In this document: one piece after another, positions 16,911 to 25,223 of the stretch
Layout: the number at the start of each line of letters is the position of its first letter
How positions within the stretch are numbered: position 1 is the stretch's first letter
Source: CAIWHR01 sp963741355
GTDB lineage: Bacteria; Pseudomonadota; Gammaproteobacteria; Burkholderiales; Casimicrobiaceae
Assembly: GCA_963741355.1 (NCBI GenBank)
Contig: CAVUIG010000030.1
Coordinates: 1 to 64,000, forward strand
Length of the DNA stretch: 64,000 nucleotides
Direction of reading: 5' to 3'
The notes under the pieces: model-generated
Told to the model about the DNA's origin: nothing
Databases searched by the model: none
The model's input: the letters and a program-made list of their open reading frames with translations, nothing else
Program-made: the position numbers and the translations under genes

Positions 16911-17209
16911 CCGCGCTGACCGTGCACGCGATGAAGCCGCTCATCATCCTCGTCCTGCTGCCGCTCGCGATCGGCTACGCGTCCGAGCATTTCACGCGGC
17001 ACACGCGCGCGGCGGCCATCGCCGCGACGCTCGTGACGTCCGTGGTGGTGTTGGCATCGGTGATCGTGCTTGACCCGGCGGGCACATGGAACTGGTTCGC
17101 TTCGCTGCTCGTGCTGCCGCTGCCGATCGCGCTGACGCTGGCCGCGGTGCAGCTGGCGCACGGCCGGGCGCGCTCGCGCAAGCACTCGATGCGAAAGCTC
17201 GGCATCTGA
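16907..17209 (+). CDS. Small three-helix membrane protein
   Basis: A product of 92-100 residues with predicted helices at about residues 4-20, 30-50 and 58-78 (from ATG 16931) and a basic tail (HGRARSRKHSMRKLGI). Two starts are possible: GTG 16907, which overlaps the MaoC stop (GTGA), or ATG 16931. No family is recognised. Confidence 0.5.
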   Translation: MTALTVHAMKPLIILVLLPLAIGYASEHFTRHTRAAAIAATLVTSVVVLASVIVLDPAGTWNWFASLLVLPLPIALTLAAVQLAHGRARSRKHSMRKLGI

Positions 17210-17237
17210 GCGGGGTTCCCGCGACGCGGGCGCCGCG

Positions 17238-18863
17238 TTGCGCAATGCGGCGCGTTGTCCTACCGTAACATTCCGGTTCCTCTTCACGCAGGCGCGACGG
17301 CCACCCGCCGGGCCGGCCTTTCACGCGCAACGAACCATCGCGTCATTCGTGTCCCGCATTTCCGCCAATATTGCGCCCGCGCGACGGGCGCTTCCACCGC
17401 CGCCGCCGACGCTCACGCAATTCGTCGTGCTGTCGCTGCTGCTGCACACGCTGATCATCGTCGTGTTCGGCAGCCCCGCTGGCGGCGGCGGACCCTTGGG
17501 ATGGCGCAATCCACTGTCGGTGACGCTGCGCGCGCGCGTTCCCGAAGCGGAATCCGTATTCCGGACCTCGCCGGGCGACGAGCGCGGTCGCGCCGGTCCG
17601 GCGTTTCCGCGTGCGACGGAGCGCGCGCCCAGGACCGCCGACCGCGCGCCCGCCGCCGCCCCGGCATCGCCGCCATCGGCTCGGCCGGTCGCGCCCGCGC
17701 TGCCAGCTGCCGAGACCGCGCTCACGCCGCCGGCCCCGCCGCCGGCGCCCGCAGAAGACGTGCTGCCGCGCTTGGATCTCGGCGCGCCGGTGGAGGTCGA
17801 CAAGGCCGTCGTGCCGCAAGTGAAGATCGTCCCGCTCGAGGAAAAGCCGAAGGCTGCGCCTCTGCCCGCACCCGCGGCGCGCGCGCCGAGGAGACCGGCG
17901 TTCCCGGCGGCGCCCGCGGCCGTGCCGCCCGATCTTCCGGTGGGATCGCTGCCGCCGCAGGATCTTCCGGCTTCGCGATCGGTGGAGACGGCGCCGGCGC
18001 AGCGGGTTGAGACACCGAAGGCCACGGTGCTGCAGGGCGACGCTCCGCCGCGTCCCGAACCCGTCGCGCCGTCGATCGAGCCGACCGTCGTCGCCCCACA
18101 GGAGGTGGCACCTCCCGCCCCCGTGGCTCCGGCGCGCGTCGAGCCGCGCCCGCAGCCGACCCTTTCCCCGCTCCCGGAGCCCGAGGTGATCCCGCTGCCG
18201 GGCCCCGCGCCGACGCTGCGCGAGACGCCCCAATTCAAGACCGAGCGGGAAGCACCCGCGCCCGTCGTGCCTCCGCCGCCCGTGGCCGTGCCCGCGCCAC
18301 CGGTCACCGCGTGCCGCGCACCGCCCGTGGCCGCACCTGCCCCGCCCGTGCGCATCGAGACTGCGCCGATGCCCGAGGCGGCGCCGATTCCGGCAAGGCC
18401 GTCCGCCGAGCCGTCCATGCCTGCGTCCGCCTCACCCCGCGAAAGCGCTCCCTCCGCACCTGCGCCCGCTGCTGCACCAGGGCGCGCGCTCGACGTCGTG
18501 CCCCCACGCGAAGCGCCTGCGGCCTCCGGCCCCGCGCGCTTGAATTTCGGCGCGCAGCCCGCGGTCGACGACGACTTGCGCCAGCTCGTCGAGCCGCCGT
18601 CCGCCACGCTGGCTTTGCCCGGCGCGCGGCCCCGCCTGAGTTTCGAAGGGCCCGCGCGCGACACCAATCGCGCCGGCGGACGCTCGACCGGCCTCGTTCC
18701 GCTGAACCTCGCTCCCCCCGCGCCCGAGCCGGAGACGAAGCTCGGCCGCGCGATCCAGAAGGCCGCGCAGCCGGATTGCCGCGAGGCGTACGCCGGGCTC
18801 GGTCTGCTGGCCGTTCCGGTGCTGATCGCCGACGCGATCACGGACAAGGGCTGCCGCTGGTAG
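17238..18863 (+). CDS. Proline/alanine-rich membrane-anchored protein, TonB-like
   Basis: A 541-residue protein with one membrane helix (TQFVVLSLLLHTLIIVVFG, about residues 60-78). A proline/alanine-rich stretch of about 400 residues follows. It ends in a compact domain (KLGRAIQKAAQPDCREAYAGLGLLAVPVLIADAITDKGCRW) with two Cys. The layout recalls TonB: membrane anchor, extended periplasmic spacer, small terminal domain. This terminal domain occurs at the end of similar Burkholderiales proteins. No exbB or exbD lies nearby. A GTG at 17350 is an alternative start that would place the helix nearer the N-terminus. Confidence 0.7.
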   Translation: MRNAARCPTVTFRFLFTQARRPPAGPAFHAQRTIASFVSRISANIAPARRALPPPPPTLTQFVVLSLLLHTLIIVVFGSPAGGGGPLGWRNPLSVTLRARVPEAESVFRTSPGDERGRAGPAFPRATERAPRTADRAPAAAPASPPSARPVAPALPAAETALTPPAPPPAPAEDVLPRLDLGAPVEVDKAVVPQVKIVPLEEKPKAAPLPAPAARAPRRPAFPAAPAAVPPDLPVGSLPPQDLPASRSVETAPAQRVETPKATVLQGDAPPRPEPVAPSIEPTVVAPQEVAPPAPVAPARVEPRPQPTLSPLPEPEVIPLPGPAPTLRETPQFKTEREAPAPVVPPPPVAVPAPPVTACRAPPVAAPAPPVRIETAPMPEAAPIPARPSAEPSMPASASPRESAPSAPAPAAAPGRALDVVPPREAPAASGPARLNFGAQPAVDDDLRQLVEPPSATLALPGARPRLSFEGPARDTNRAGGRSTGLVPLNLAPPAPEPETKLGRAIQKAAQPDCREAYAGLGLLAVPVLIADAITDKGCRW

Positions 18864-19000
18864 CTCGGCATCGCGCCACTCGCGCGTTGTGGCACCATCG
18901 CGGCTGCCGCATTCAGCGCGGCGCACACCCGCGCTCGCGCGCCCATGATCGATCTCCTGCGACATAACATGGGCGCGCTCGCCCGCTCCGGCTTGCGTTC

Positions 19001-20807
19001 ATGGCCCGCGTCCTGCGCCCCCGCGCGAAACGCGCATCCGTTCACGCATCGCCTGCGCCGTCGCGGCGTTGCTCCTTGCCGCCGGCAGCGTTGCCAGCGC
19101 CGCGGATTCGAGCAAGGTCCTTCGCGTCGCGCTCCCGGACATCGAGACGCTCGATCCGGAGCAGTGGAGCGACGATCCGTCGTTCCAGGTGCAGGACGCG
19201 ATCTTCGAAGGCCTCTACGAGTGGCACTACCTCGCGTCGCCGCCGCGCCTCTCGCCGATGACTGCCGCGGCGTTGCCCGAAATCACGGATGCCGGGAAGA
19301 CCTGGACGATCCGCGTGAAGCCCGGCATTTACTTCACCGACGATCCCGCCTTCCGCGGAAAGCCGCGCGAGCTCGTTGCGGCGGACTACGTGTACTCGCT
19401 CAAACGCGTGCTCGATCCCAATCTCGCGCGCGGGGGCTACACGGCCATCACCGACATCGTCGTCGGCGCGCGCGCCGTGGTCGACGCGGCGAGCCGGCCG
19501 GGCGCGGCGTTCGATTACGATCAGCCCGTCGCCGGACTGCGCGCGCTCGACCGCTACACGCTGCAGCTGAAGCTCGTCGAGCCGCACTATCCGCTGGTCC
19601 AGGCCTGGCTCACGTTCGGCGCGGTCGCGCGCGAGGTCGTCGAGGCCGCCGGCAGCGACATCCGCACGCGCGCGGTCGGGACGGGGCCCTACCGGCTGCG
19701 CGAGTGGAAACGCGGCTCGCGCATCGTGCTCGAGGCGAATCCCGCCTATCGCACGCTGCGCTTTCCCGAAAGCAGCGATCCCGCCCACGCGGCGCTCGTG
19801 CGCAGCATGCAGGGCAAGGCGCTGCCGCAGATCGGCGTGATCGAGATCAGCATCATCGACGAAGACCTGCCGCGGCTCCTCGAGTTCGACCGCGGCCGGC
19901 TCGACTACATCGTGCTGCGCGGCGAAGTCGCGAATCGGCCGCTCGCGGACGGCAAACTCAGGCCCGAGTACGCGGCCCGCGGCATCACCCGAATCGCGTT
20001 CCCCGAGCCCACCATATTTTCGTTCTATTTCAACATGAAGGATCCCGGCATCGGCGGGATGGACAACGAGCACGTCGCGCTGCGCCGCGCGATCGCGCTC
20101 GGGGTCGACCTCGCGTCGCTCGCCAAGGTCGTCTACGCCGGCCAGGCGATTCCGGCAAACCAGATGATCCCGCCGGGCGTGACCGGCCACGATCCCTCGC
20201 TCCCGCCGAAATCGCGCATACGACCCGGCCGCGGCGAACGCTCTGCTCGACCGGTTCGGCTACTGCGAAGCGCGATGCCGAAGGATTTCGCCTGCGCTCC
20301 GACGGCACGCCGCTGACGTTGACGCTCTCACTGCGATCCAGCCCGGTCTCGCGCGAAATTTCGACCCTTTGGAAAAAGGACATGCGCGCCATCGGGATCC
20401 GGCTGGATTTTCACGTGACGCCGTTCCAGGACATGGTCAAGGAAATCGAGTCCGAAAAATTCCAGGTGTGCTTCGTCGGATTCGGCGGCAAGCCGTCCGG
20501 GTACCTGGAGCTGTTCCAGCTCTACAGCAAGGCGCCGCGGACGACCAACATCTCGCGTTTCGCGCTTCCGGCATACGACGCGCTGATGGAGGATTTCCTG
20601 CGCAGCGAGCGCACGGACGAGCAGATCGCCCTCGCGCGCAAGATGGGCGAGATCGCGCTCGCCTACCAGCCGATCCTTTCCGCGCTGTTCCGGCTGGAGA
20701 ACGATTACGTCCAGCCGTGGCTGCAGGGATATTCGCCGCCGCTCTTCAACACCTACTGGAAATACCTCGACATCGATGTCGCGAAGCGCAATGCGCTCGC
20801 GCGATAG
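19001..20807 (+). pseudogene. Family 5 extracellular solute-binding protein (three apparent frameshifts)
   Basis: The body reads as a periplasmic peptide/nickel-type binding protein. It has signal peptide IACAVAALLLAAGSVASAADSSKVLRV, the core LPDIETLDPEQWSDDPSFQVQDAIFEGLY, TGPYRLREWKRGSRIVLEANPAY, and the C-terminal lobe LTLTLSLRSSP...GIRLDFHVTPFQDMVKEI. The frame changes near 19018 (a C run after MARVLRPR), 20212 (PPKSAYDPAAANALLDRFGYCEA) and 20275 (RDAEGFRLRSDGTPL). Corrected, it is about 600 residues. No ABC permease or ATPase gene is adjacent. I suspect sequence errors rather than decay. Confidence 0.7.
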
Positions 20808-20879
20808 CCGCTCGATCGGGCCGTGCGCGATCCTGCATCGGCGCCGCCCGACGTCCGCGCTCGTGGCAAACTCGGCGCG

Positions 20880-21577
20880 ATGAAGCCGCATCCGCTCGAC
20901 AATCCGGTCTGGTCCGCGCTCACGACCGGACATGCGCATCTTGCGCAGGGCGGCGCGCTCGCCCGACGCTATCCGGAGGACATCGACCCGATCGGCGCGC
21001 TGGCGCGCGGCGGCACGGATGCATGGTCCGAGCTCGCCGGGCTCATTCCTCCCGGCGGCATTCTCTACCTCGCGGCCGACGATCTCGAGCGCGAGCCGTC
21101 CGCGCTGCCAGCTCCGATAGCGGTGCGCGAGCGCGCCGTGCTGATGCAAATGATCTGCCCAGGGCGGTCGACGACACGCCCGATGACGCGCCGGTCATCG
21201 CGCTCTCCGATGCGGACGCCGATGCGATGCTCGCGCTGACCGAGCTCACCAAGCCCGGCCCGTTCCGCGCGCGAACGCACACGCTGGGGACGTTTCTCGG
21301 CATCCGTTCGGAGCGACGGCTGATCGCGATGGCCGGGACGCGCTTCCTGCTCGACGGGTACCGCGAAGTGAGCGGCGTCTGCACCCACCCGGAATTCGCG
21401 GGCCGGGGGCTCGCGCGCATCCTCGTCGCGCGCATCGTCAACGCGATCCACGCCCAGGGGATGACGCCGTTCCTGCACGTGGACAGCGAGAACGGCCGCG
21501 CGCGGTCGCTGTACCGGCGGATGGGATTCGTCGAGCGCGCGGCGCTGCCGATGGTGGTCGTCGGTCGCGTGGACTGA
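20880..21577 (+). CDS. GNAT acetyltransferase, FR47-like (frameshifted)
   Basis: The N-terminal frame reads MKPHPLDNPVWSALTTGHAHLAQGGALARRYPEDIDPIGAL. The C-terminal frame reads RAVDDTPDDAPVIALSDADADAMLALTELTKPGPF, then GVCTHPEFAGRGLARILVARIVNAI (motif A GRGLA) and RARSLYRRMGFVERAALPMVVV. The frames join near 21160 in a C/G run. The two-part layout, with an N-terminal subdomain before an FR47-like acetyl-CoA domain, is full length at about 232 residues. The substrate is unknown. Confidence 0.75.
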
Positions 21578-21679
21578 CGGCCTGGGGCGCGGTGCTTGAC
21601 GATGGGACGCCGTTGCGCTGCAATCGACGATGGGCGCCGGCCGCTCGAGCGGCCGACCTGACGGCGCTAAGGAAACCCG

Positions 21680-22063
21680 ATGCCCTCGAAGCCCGGAACA
21701 CCCGACACCGCGCGACTCGACCGGGTCGTCGCCGACGCGCGCCGCGCACGCGAAGCGCGCGAGCAGGGCTATCGCGAGCGTGCCCTCAAGATCTACCCAT
21801 GGGTCTGCGGCCGGTGCGCGCGGACGTTCGACCGCAGCACCGTGCATCAGCTCACCGTGCACCACCGCGATCACAATCACGGCAACAACCCACCCGACGG
21901 CAGCAACTGGGAGCTCCTTTGCGTCTACTGTCACGACAACGAGCATTCGCGCGAGCTCGAGCACTCCGCGGAAACCGGAGATGCGGGCGGCGATCCGCCG
22001 GAGACTCCGGCGACGCACCGGCCGTTCGCGGATCTCAAGGCATTGCTCGAGCGCAAGCGCTGA
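21680..22063 (+). CDS. yajD: YajD-family HNH nuclease
   Basis: A 127-residue protein closely matching Escherichia coli YajD. It contains GYRERALKIYPWVCGRCARTFDRSTVHQLTVHHRDHNHGNNPPDGSNWELLCVYCHDNEHS and the C-terminal PFADLKALLERKR. The HNH motif (HHRDHNH...N...CHDNEH) and the two CxxC zinc pairs are intact. It is a predicted DNA endonuclease of unproven biological role. Confidence 0.88.
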   Translation: MPSKPGTPDTARLDRVVADARRAREAREQGYRERALKIYPWVCGRCARTFDRSTVHQLTVHHRDHNHGNNPPDGSNWELLCVYCHDNEHSRELEHSAETGDAGGDPPETPATHRPFADLKALLERKR

Positions 22064-22098
22064 GCGCGCACCGCATCCCTCCTATTCGCGGGGACGCG

Positions 22099-22491
22099 AT
22101 GATCGACGATCGCGCCGCCGTCTCGGCGCTGCTCGACGATCTCGACGCCGCGGCCTCGGCGCTCGACGTCGACCGATTCCTCTCGTATTTCGTCGACGGC
22201 CCCGATTTTGCGTTCTCGTTCAACGGCACCGTGCGCGTCTCGCGCGCCGAATTGCGCGCATTCAATGTCGCCGCGTGGGCGAACGTCGCCAGGGTTTCCT
22301 TCCGCACGGCGATCGAGCGAATCGCCTTTCCCGCCGAAGGGGTCGCCGTCGTCACCGGACTCGGACGCTCGCAACGCACGCTGAAAGACGGCGAAGAACG
22401 CGCGGGCGAATACGCGCTTTCGTTCGTGGCGGTCCGGGGGTCGGCGGGTTGGCGTGTGTTGCAGGCCCACGAATCGACATCGGCCCGATGA
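22099..22491 (+). CDS. SnoaL-like NTF2-fold protein
   Basis: A 130-residue protein (MIDDRAAVSALLDDLDAAASALDVDRFLSYFVDGPDFAFSFNGTVRVSRAELRAF...GWRVLQAHES). The helix-then-cone pattern and the closing WRVLQAHES strand are typical of the SnoaL_3 group. It starts 35 bases after yajD behind GGGGACGCG. The ligand is unknown. It is the third NTF2-fold gene in the first 22 kb. Confidence 0.75.
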   Translation: MIDDRAAVSALLDDLDAAASALDVDRFLSYFVDGPDFAFSFNGTVRVSRAELRAFNVAAWANVARVSFRTAIERIAFPAEGVAVVTGLGRSQRTLKDGEERAGEYALSFVAVRGSAGWRVLQAHESTSAR

Positions 22492-22691
22492 TTCCGTCGT
22501 GGCGCCGGGATGCCGCGAGCGCCCCGGGCCGGTCACCGGCGCAGGTGCGCGCGGCTGCGCCCGCCCCCCGAAAACTTCCGGCCTGACGGGGATTTGGAGG
22601 ACAATGCCGGATTGAACGCCATCCCCTTCGCACCGCTCGTGCGCCCGCGGGCCCCGCCGCCCACGCCGGGGCCACCCTCCGGAGAATCCCC

Positions 22692-22847
22692 ATGACCCTC
22701 TGCCCCATCGCCATCGCCGTCGGATGCAAGAAATGCCCGGCCTTCAGCGTCTGTCCGTTGAAAAGCGTGATCGGCGACTATTCGAAGGACGACGACAAGA
22801 GCGCCGCCGCCCCGAAGGGCGCGTCGAAGTCCAAGTCCCGGAAGTGA
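22692..22847 (+). CDS. Small cysteine-containing protein (51 aa)
   Basis: A 51-codon gene: MTLCPIAIAVGCKKCPAFSVCPLKSVIGDYSKDDDKS, then a Lys/Ala/Ser-rich tail. Four Cys (4, 12, 15, 21) could bind a metal or form disulfides. GGAGAATCCCC gives a well-spaced ribosome binding site. I have seen similar short Cys-rich proteins beside unrelated genes in betaproteobacteria. It precedes the FabH-like gene by 97 bases. No function is assigned. Confidence 0.55.
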   Translation: MTLCPIAIAVGCKKCPAFSVCPLKSVIGDYSKDDDKSAAAPKGASKSKSRK

Positions 22848-22944
22848 CGGGAATTGCCGTCCGCGCGCGCCCGGATTGCCCGCGCCCGTCCCGCGACGGC
22901 GTGCGCCGCGCGCTGATCCTCTCCAATTGCCTGCGACGACTGCC

Positions 22945-24081
22945 ATGACTTACGCCGCGATTACCGGTTGGGGCACGTGCATGCCGCCGACCGTGCTGAC
23001 CAATGCCGATCTCGCCACGTTCCTCGACACGAACGACGAGTGGATATTGAGCCGCACCGGCGTCAGGGAGCGGCGCATGTCGCACGTCAGCGGCCTTACG
23101 CTCGCGCACGTCGCCGCGGAGCGCGCGCTCGCCTGCGCGGGACTCGCGGCGAAGGACGTCGACCTCATCGTCTACGGCTGCTGCTCCAACGACGAGCAGA
23201 TTCCCAATTCCGCCTCGGGCCTGCAGCAGAAGCTGGGCGCGTGGGACGCCGCCGCGATGGACGTCAACACCGCCTGCACGAGCTTTCTCTACTCGCTGTC
23301 GACCGCCACCGCGATGATCCGCACCGGCGTCGTCCGCAACGCGATCGTCGTAGGCGTCGAAGTGATCACGCCGCTGATGGACTGGAACAACCGTGGCGTC
23401 GCCGTGCTCTTCGGCGACGGCGCCGCGGCGGTCGTGCTCGAGCGTTCGGACGAGCCCGAGGGACTCCTTGCCGAGAAGCTCGGCTGCTACGCCGATGCGC
23501 GCGAGACGCTGCGCATTCGCGGCACGGGCCTGCTCTACGCGAACCGCAACGTGATCTACGGCGACACCAAGTGGGATTTCGACGGTCAGGAAATCTTCAA
23601 GCGCGCGGTCGTCGGCATGAGCCATTCCGCGCGCGACGTGCTGAAGAAAGCGGGCAAGACCGTCGCCGACATCGATCTCGTCGTTCCGCACCAGGCGAAC
23701 CTGCGCATCATCGAGATGGTCGCGCGGCGCCTCGGCGCGCCGATGGAGCGTGTCTACGTCACCGTGCAACGCTACGGCAACATGTCGTCGGCGACGGTGC
23801 CCGTCGCGATGTTCGAAGCGCTCGACGAAGGGCGGATCAAGGCGGGCTCGCTGGTGCTGACGCCGGCCTTCGGCGGCGGCCTCACGTATTGCTCGCACCT
23901 GATCCGCTGGGGCAAGCGCACGACGCCGCTCGGCGTGAGCAAGGCCGAGCTTCCGCCTTCGGATCGCACGGCGCTCGAGATGATCCACGATTACATCCGC
24001 CGCCACGAGCCGCGCGGACGCTCCGACGCGGGGCTCGACGCGCCGGTGTTCGGCGCCGTCGCCGCGCTCGCCGCGGACTGA
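22945..24081 (+). CDS. 3-oxoacyl-ACP synthase III-like enzyme (FabH-like)
   Basis: A 378-residue KAS III-type thiolase-fold enzyme. The catalytic triad is visible as Cys in AMDVNTACTSFLYSL, His in VVPHQANLRIIEM and Asn in VQRYGNMSSATVPVAMFEAL. The N-terminus (TNADLATFLDTNDEWILSRTGVRERR) and the GDGAAAVVLERSDEPEG block are standard. It is longer than housekeeping FabH (about 320), with an extension after the last strand (RRHEPRGRSDAGLDAPVFGAVAALAAD). No other fatty-acid gene is adjacent, so it may be a specialised KAS III rather than FabH itself. It is convergent with rodA. Confidence 0.8.
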   Translation: MTYAAITGWGTCMPPTVLTNADLATFLDTNDEWILSRTGVRERRMSHVSGLTLAHVAAERALACAGLAAKDVDLIVYGCCSNDEQIPNSASGLQQKLGAWDAAAMDVNTACTSFLYSLSTATAMIRTGVVRNAIVVGVEVITPLMDWNNRGVAVLFGDGAAAVVLERSDEPEGLLAEKLGCYADARETLRIRGTGLLYANRNVIYGDTKWDFDGQEIFKRAVVGMSHSARDVLKKAGKTVADIDLVVPHQANLRIIEMVARRLGAPMERVYVTVQRYGNMSSATVPVAMFEALDEGRIKAGSLVLTPAFGGGLTYCSHLIRWGKRTTPLGVSKAELPPSDRTALEMIHDYIRRHEPRGRSDAGLDAPVFGAVAALAAD

Positions 24082-24119
24082 CACTCTCCGCCGGCGGGCC
24101 GCGGCCCGTGCCTCCGCCT

Positions 24120-25223
24120 TCAGGTGCTGACGAGCTTGCGGTGCGCCTGCACGCTCATCAGGATCCCGAGACCGATGTAGAGCGAGATCAGCGCGGTGCC
24201 GCCGTACGACACCAGCGGCAGCGGGACGCCCACCACCGGCAGCACGCCGCTCACCATCGCCATGTTGACGAACGCCGACGTGAAGAACATCAGCGTCACG
24301 GCGCCCGCCATGAGCCGCGCGAACATCGTCGACGCATTGGCCGTGATCATGATGCCGCGCCCGATCAGCAGCAGATAGAGGACGAGCAGCACCGCCGCGC
24401 CGATCAGGCCGAATTCCTCGCCGAACACCGCGAAGATGAAATCGGTGTGCCGCTCCGGCAGGAAGTCGAGGTGCGCCTGCGTGCCGTTCAGCCACCCCTT
24501 GCCGACCACGCCGCCCGAGCCCAGCGCGATCGACGCTTGCGTCGAGTGGTAGCCGGCGCCGAGCGGATCGCGCGACGGGTCGATGAACGTCAGGATGCGC
24601 TCGCGCTGGTAGTCGCGCAGATACGGCCAGATGAGCGGCGCCGCGCCCGCGCCAAGCGCCACCAGGCCGACAATGATCTTCCAGGACAGGCCCGCCAGAT
24701 AGAGCACGTAGAACCCCGACGCGCCGATGAGGATCGCCGTGCCGAGGTCGGGCTGGCGCTTGATGAGCCACACCGGCGCGGCGATCAGCGCCGCGGCCAG
24801 CACGAAATCCTTCCAGCCGATGCGGCCCTCGAATTTCTGGAAGTACCACGCGAGCAGCAGCGGCAACGCAATCTTCATGAGCTCGGACGGCTGGAAGCGG
24901 GCGAGGCCGAGGTTCAACCACCGGCGCGAGCCATTGACCGTCGTGCCGAACAGCGCGACACCGATCAGCATCACGATCGCCAGCGCGTAGAGCGGCACCG
25001 CCGCGCGGGAGATCGTCTGCGGCGGAATGTTCGCGACGATCCACATCAGCACGAGCGCGAGGCCGAGGCTCGCCGCCTGGCTCACGAGCCGCGTGACGCT
25101 CTGGTCGGTTGCCGAGAACAGCGTGACGAGCCCGACGCCCGCGAGCGCCATCGCGACGCCGAACAGGAAGCTGTCGACGCGCCGCGTCAGCGCCTCCCAC
25201 ATGCGCGTGAGGAAGCCAAGCAT
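24120..25223 (-). CDS. rodA: Rod-shape peptidoglycan glycosyltransferase RodA
   Basis: A 367-residue SEDS protein with about ten membrane helices. It carries RRWLNLGLARFQPSELMKIALPLLLAWYF, KRQPDLGTAIL, FLPERHTDFIFAVFGEEFGLIG and the C-terminal PLPLVSYGGTALISLYIGLGILMS, all diagnostic of RodA. It polymerises lipid II as partner of PBP2 in the elongasome. Its ATG overlaps the mrdA stop by one base, so the two are translationally coupled. It is the last gene of the mre operon. Confidence 0.95.
   Translation of the reverse strand: MLGFLTRMWEALTRRVDSFLFGVAMALAGVGLVTLFSATDQSVTRLVSQAASLGLALVLMWIVANIPPQTISRAAVPLYALAIVMLIGVALFGTTVNGSRRWLNLGLARFQPSELMKIALPLLLAWYFQKFEGRIGWKDFVLAAALIAAPVWLIKRQPDLGTAILIGASGFYVLYLAGLSWKIIVGLVALGAGAAPLIWPYLRDYQRERILTFIDPSRDPLGAGYHSTQASIALGSGGVVGKGWLNGTQAHLDFLPERHTDFIFAVFGEEFGLIGAAVLLVLYLLLIGRGIMITANASTMFARLMAGAVTLMFFTSAFVNMAMVSGVLPVVGVPLPLVSYGGTALISLYIGLGILMSVQAHRKLVST

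Noticed and set aside
17321..19045. Minus-strand frame of about 570 codons opposite the proline-rich protein
   Set aside because: Its Gly/Ser/Ala-rich content is simply the complement of the Pro/Ala codons of the real gene.
24096..24107. GGGCCGCGGCCC palindrome between the FabH-like gene and rodA, considered as a terminator
   Set aside because: No T-run on either strand and a 12-base perfect palindrome leaves no loop; in this GC content it is expected by chance.
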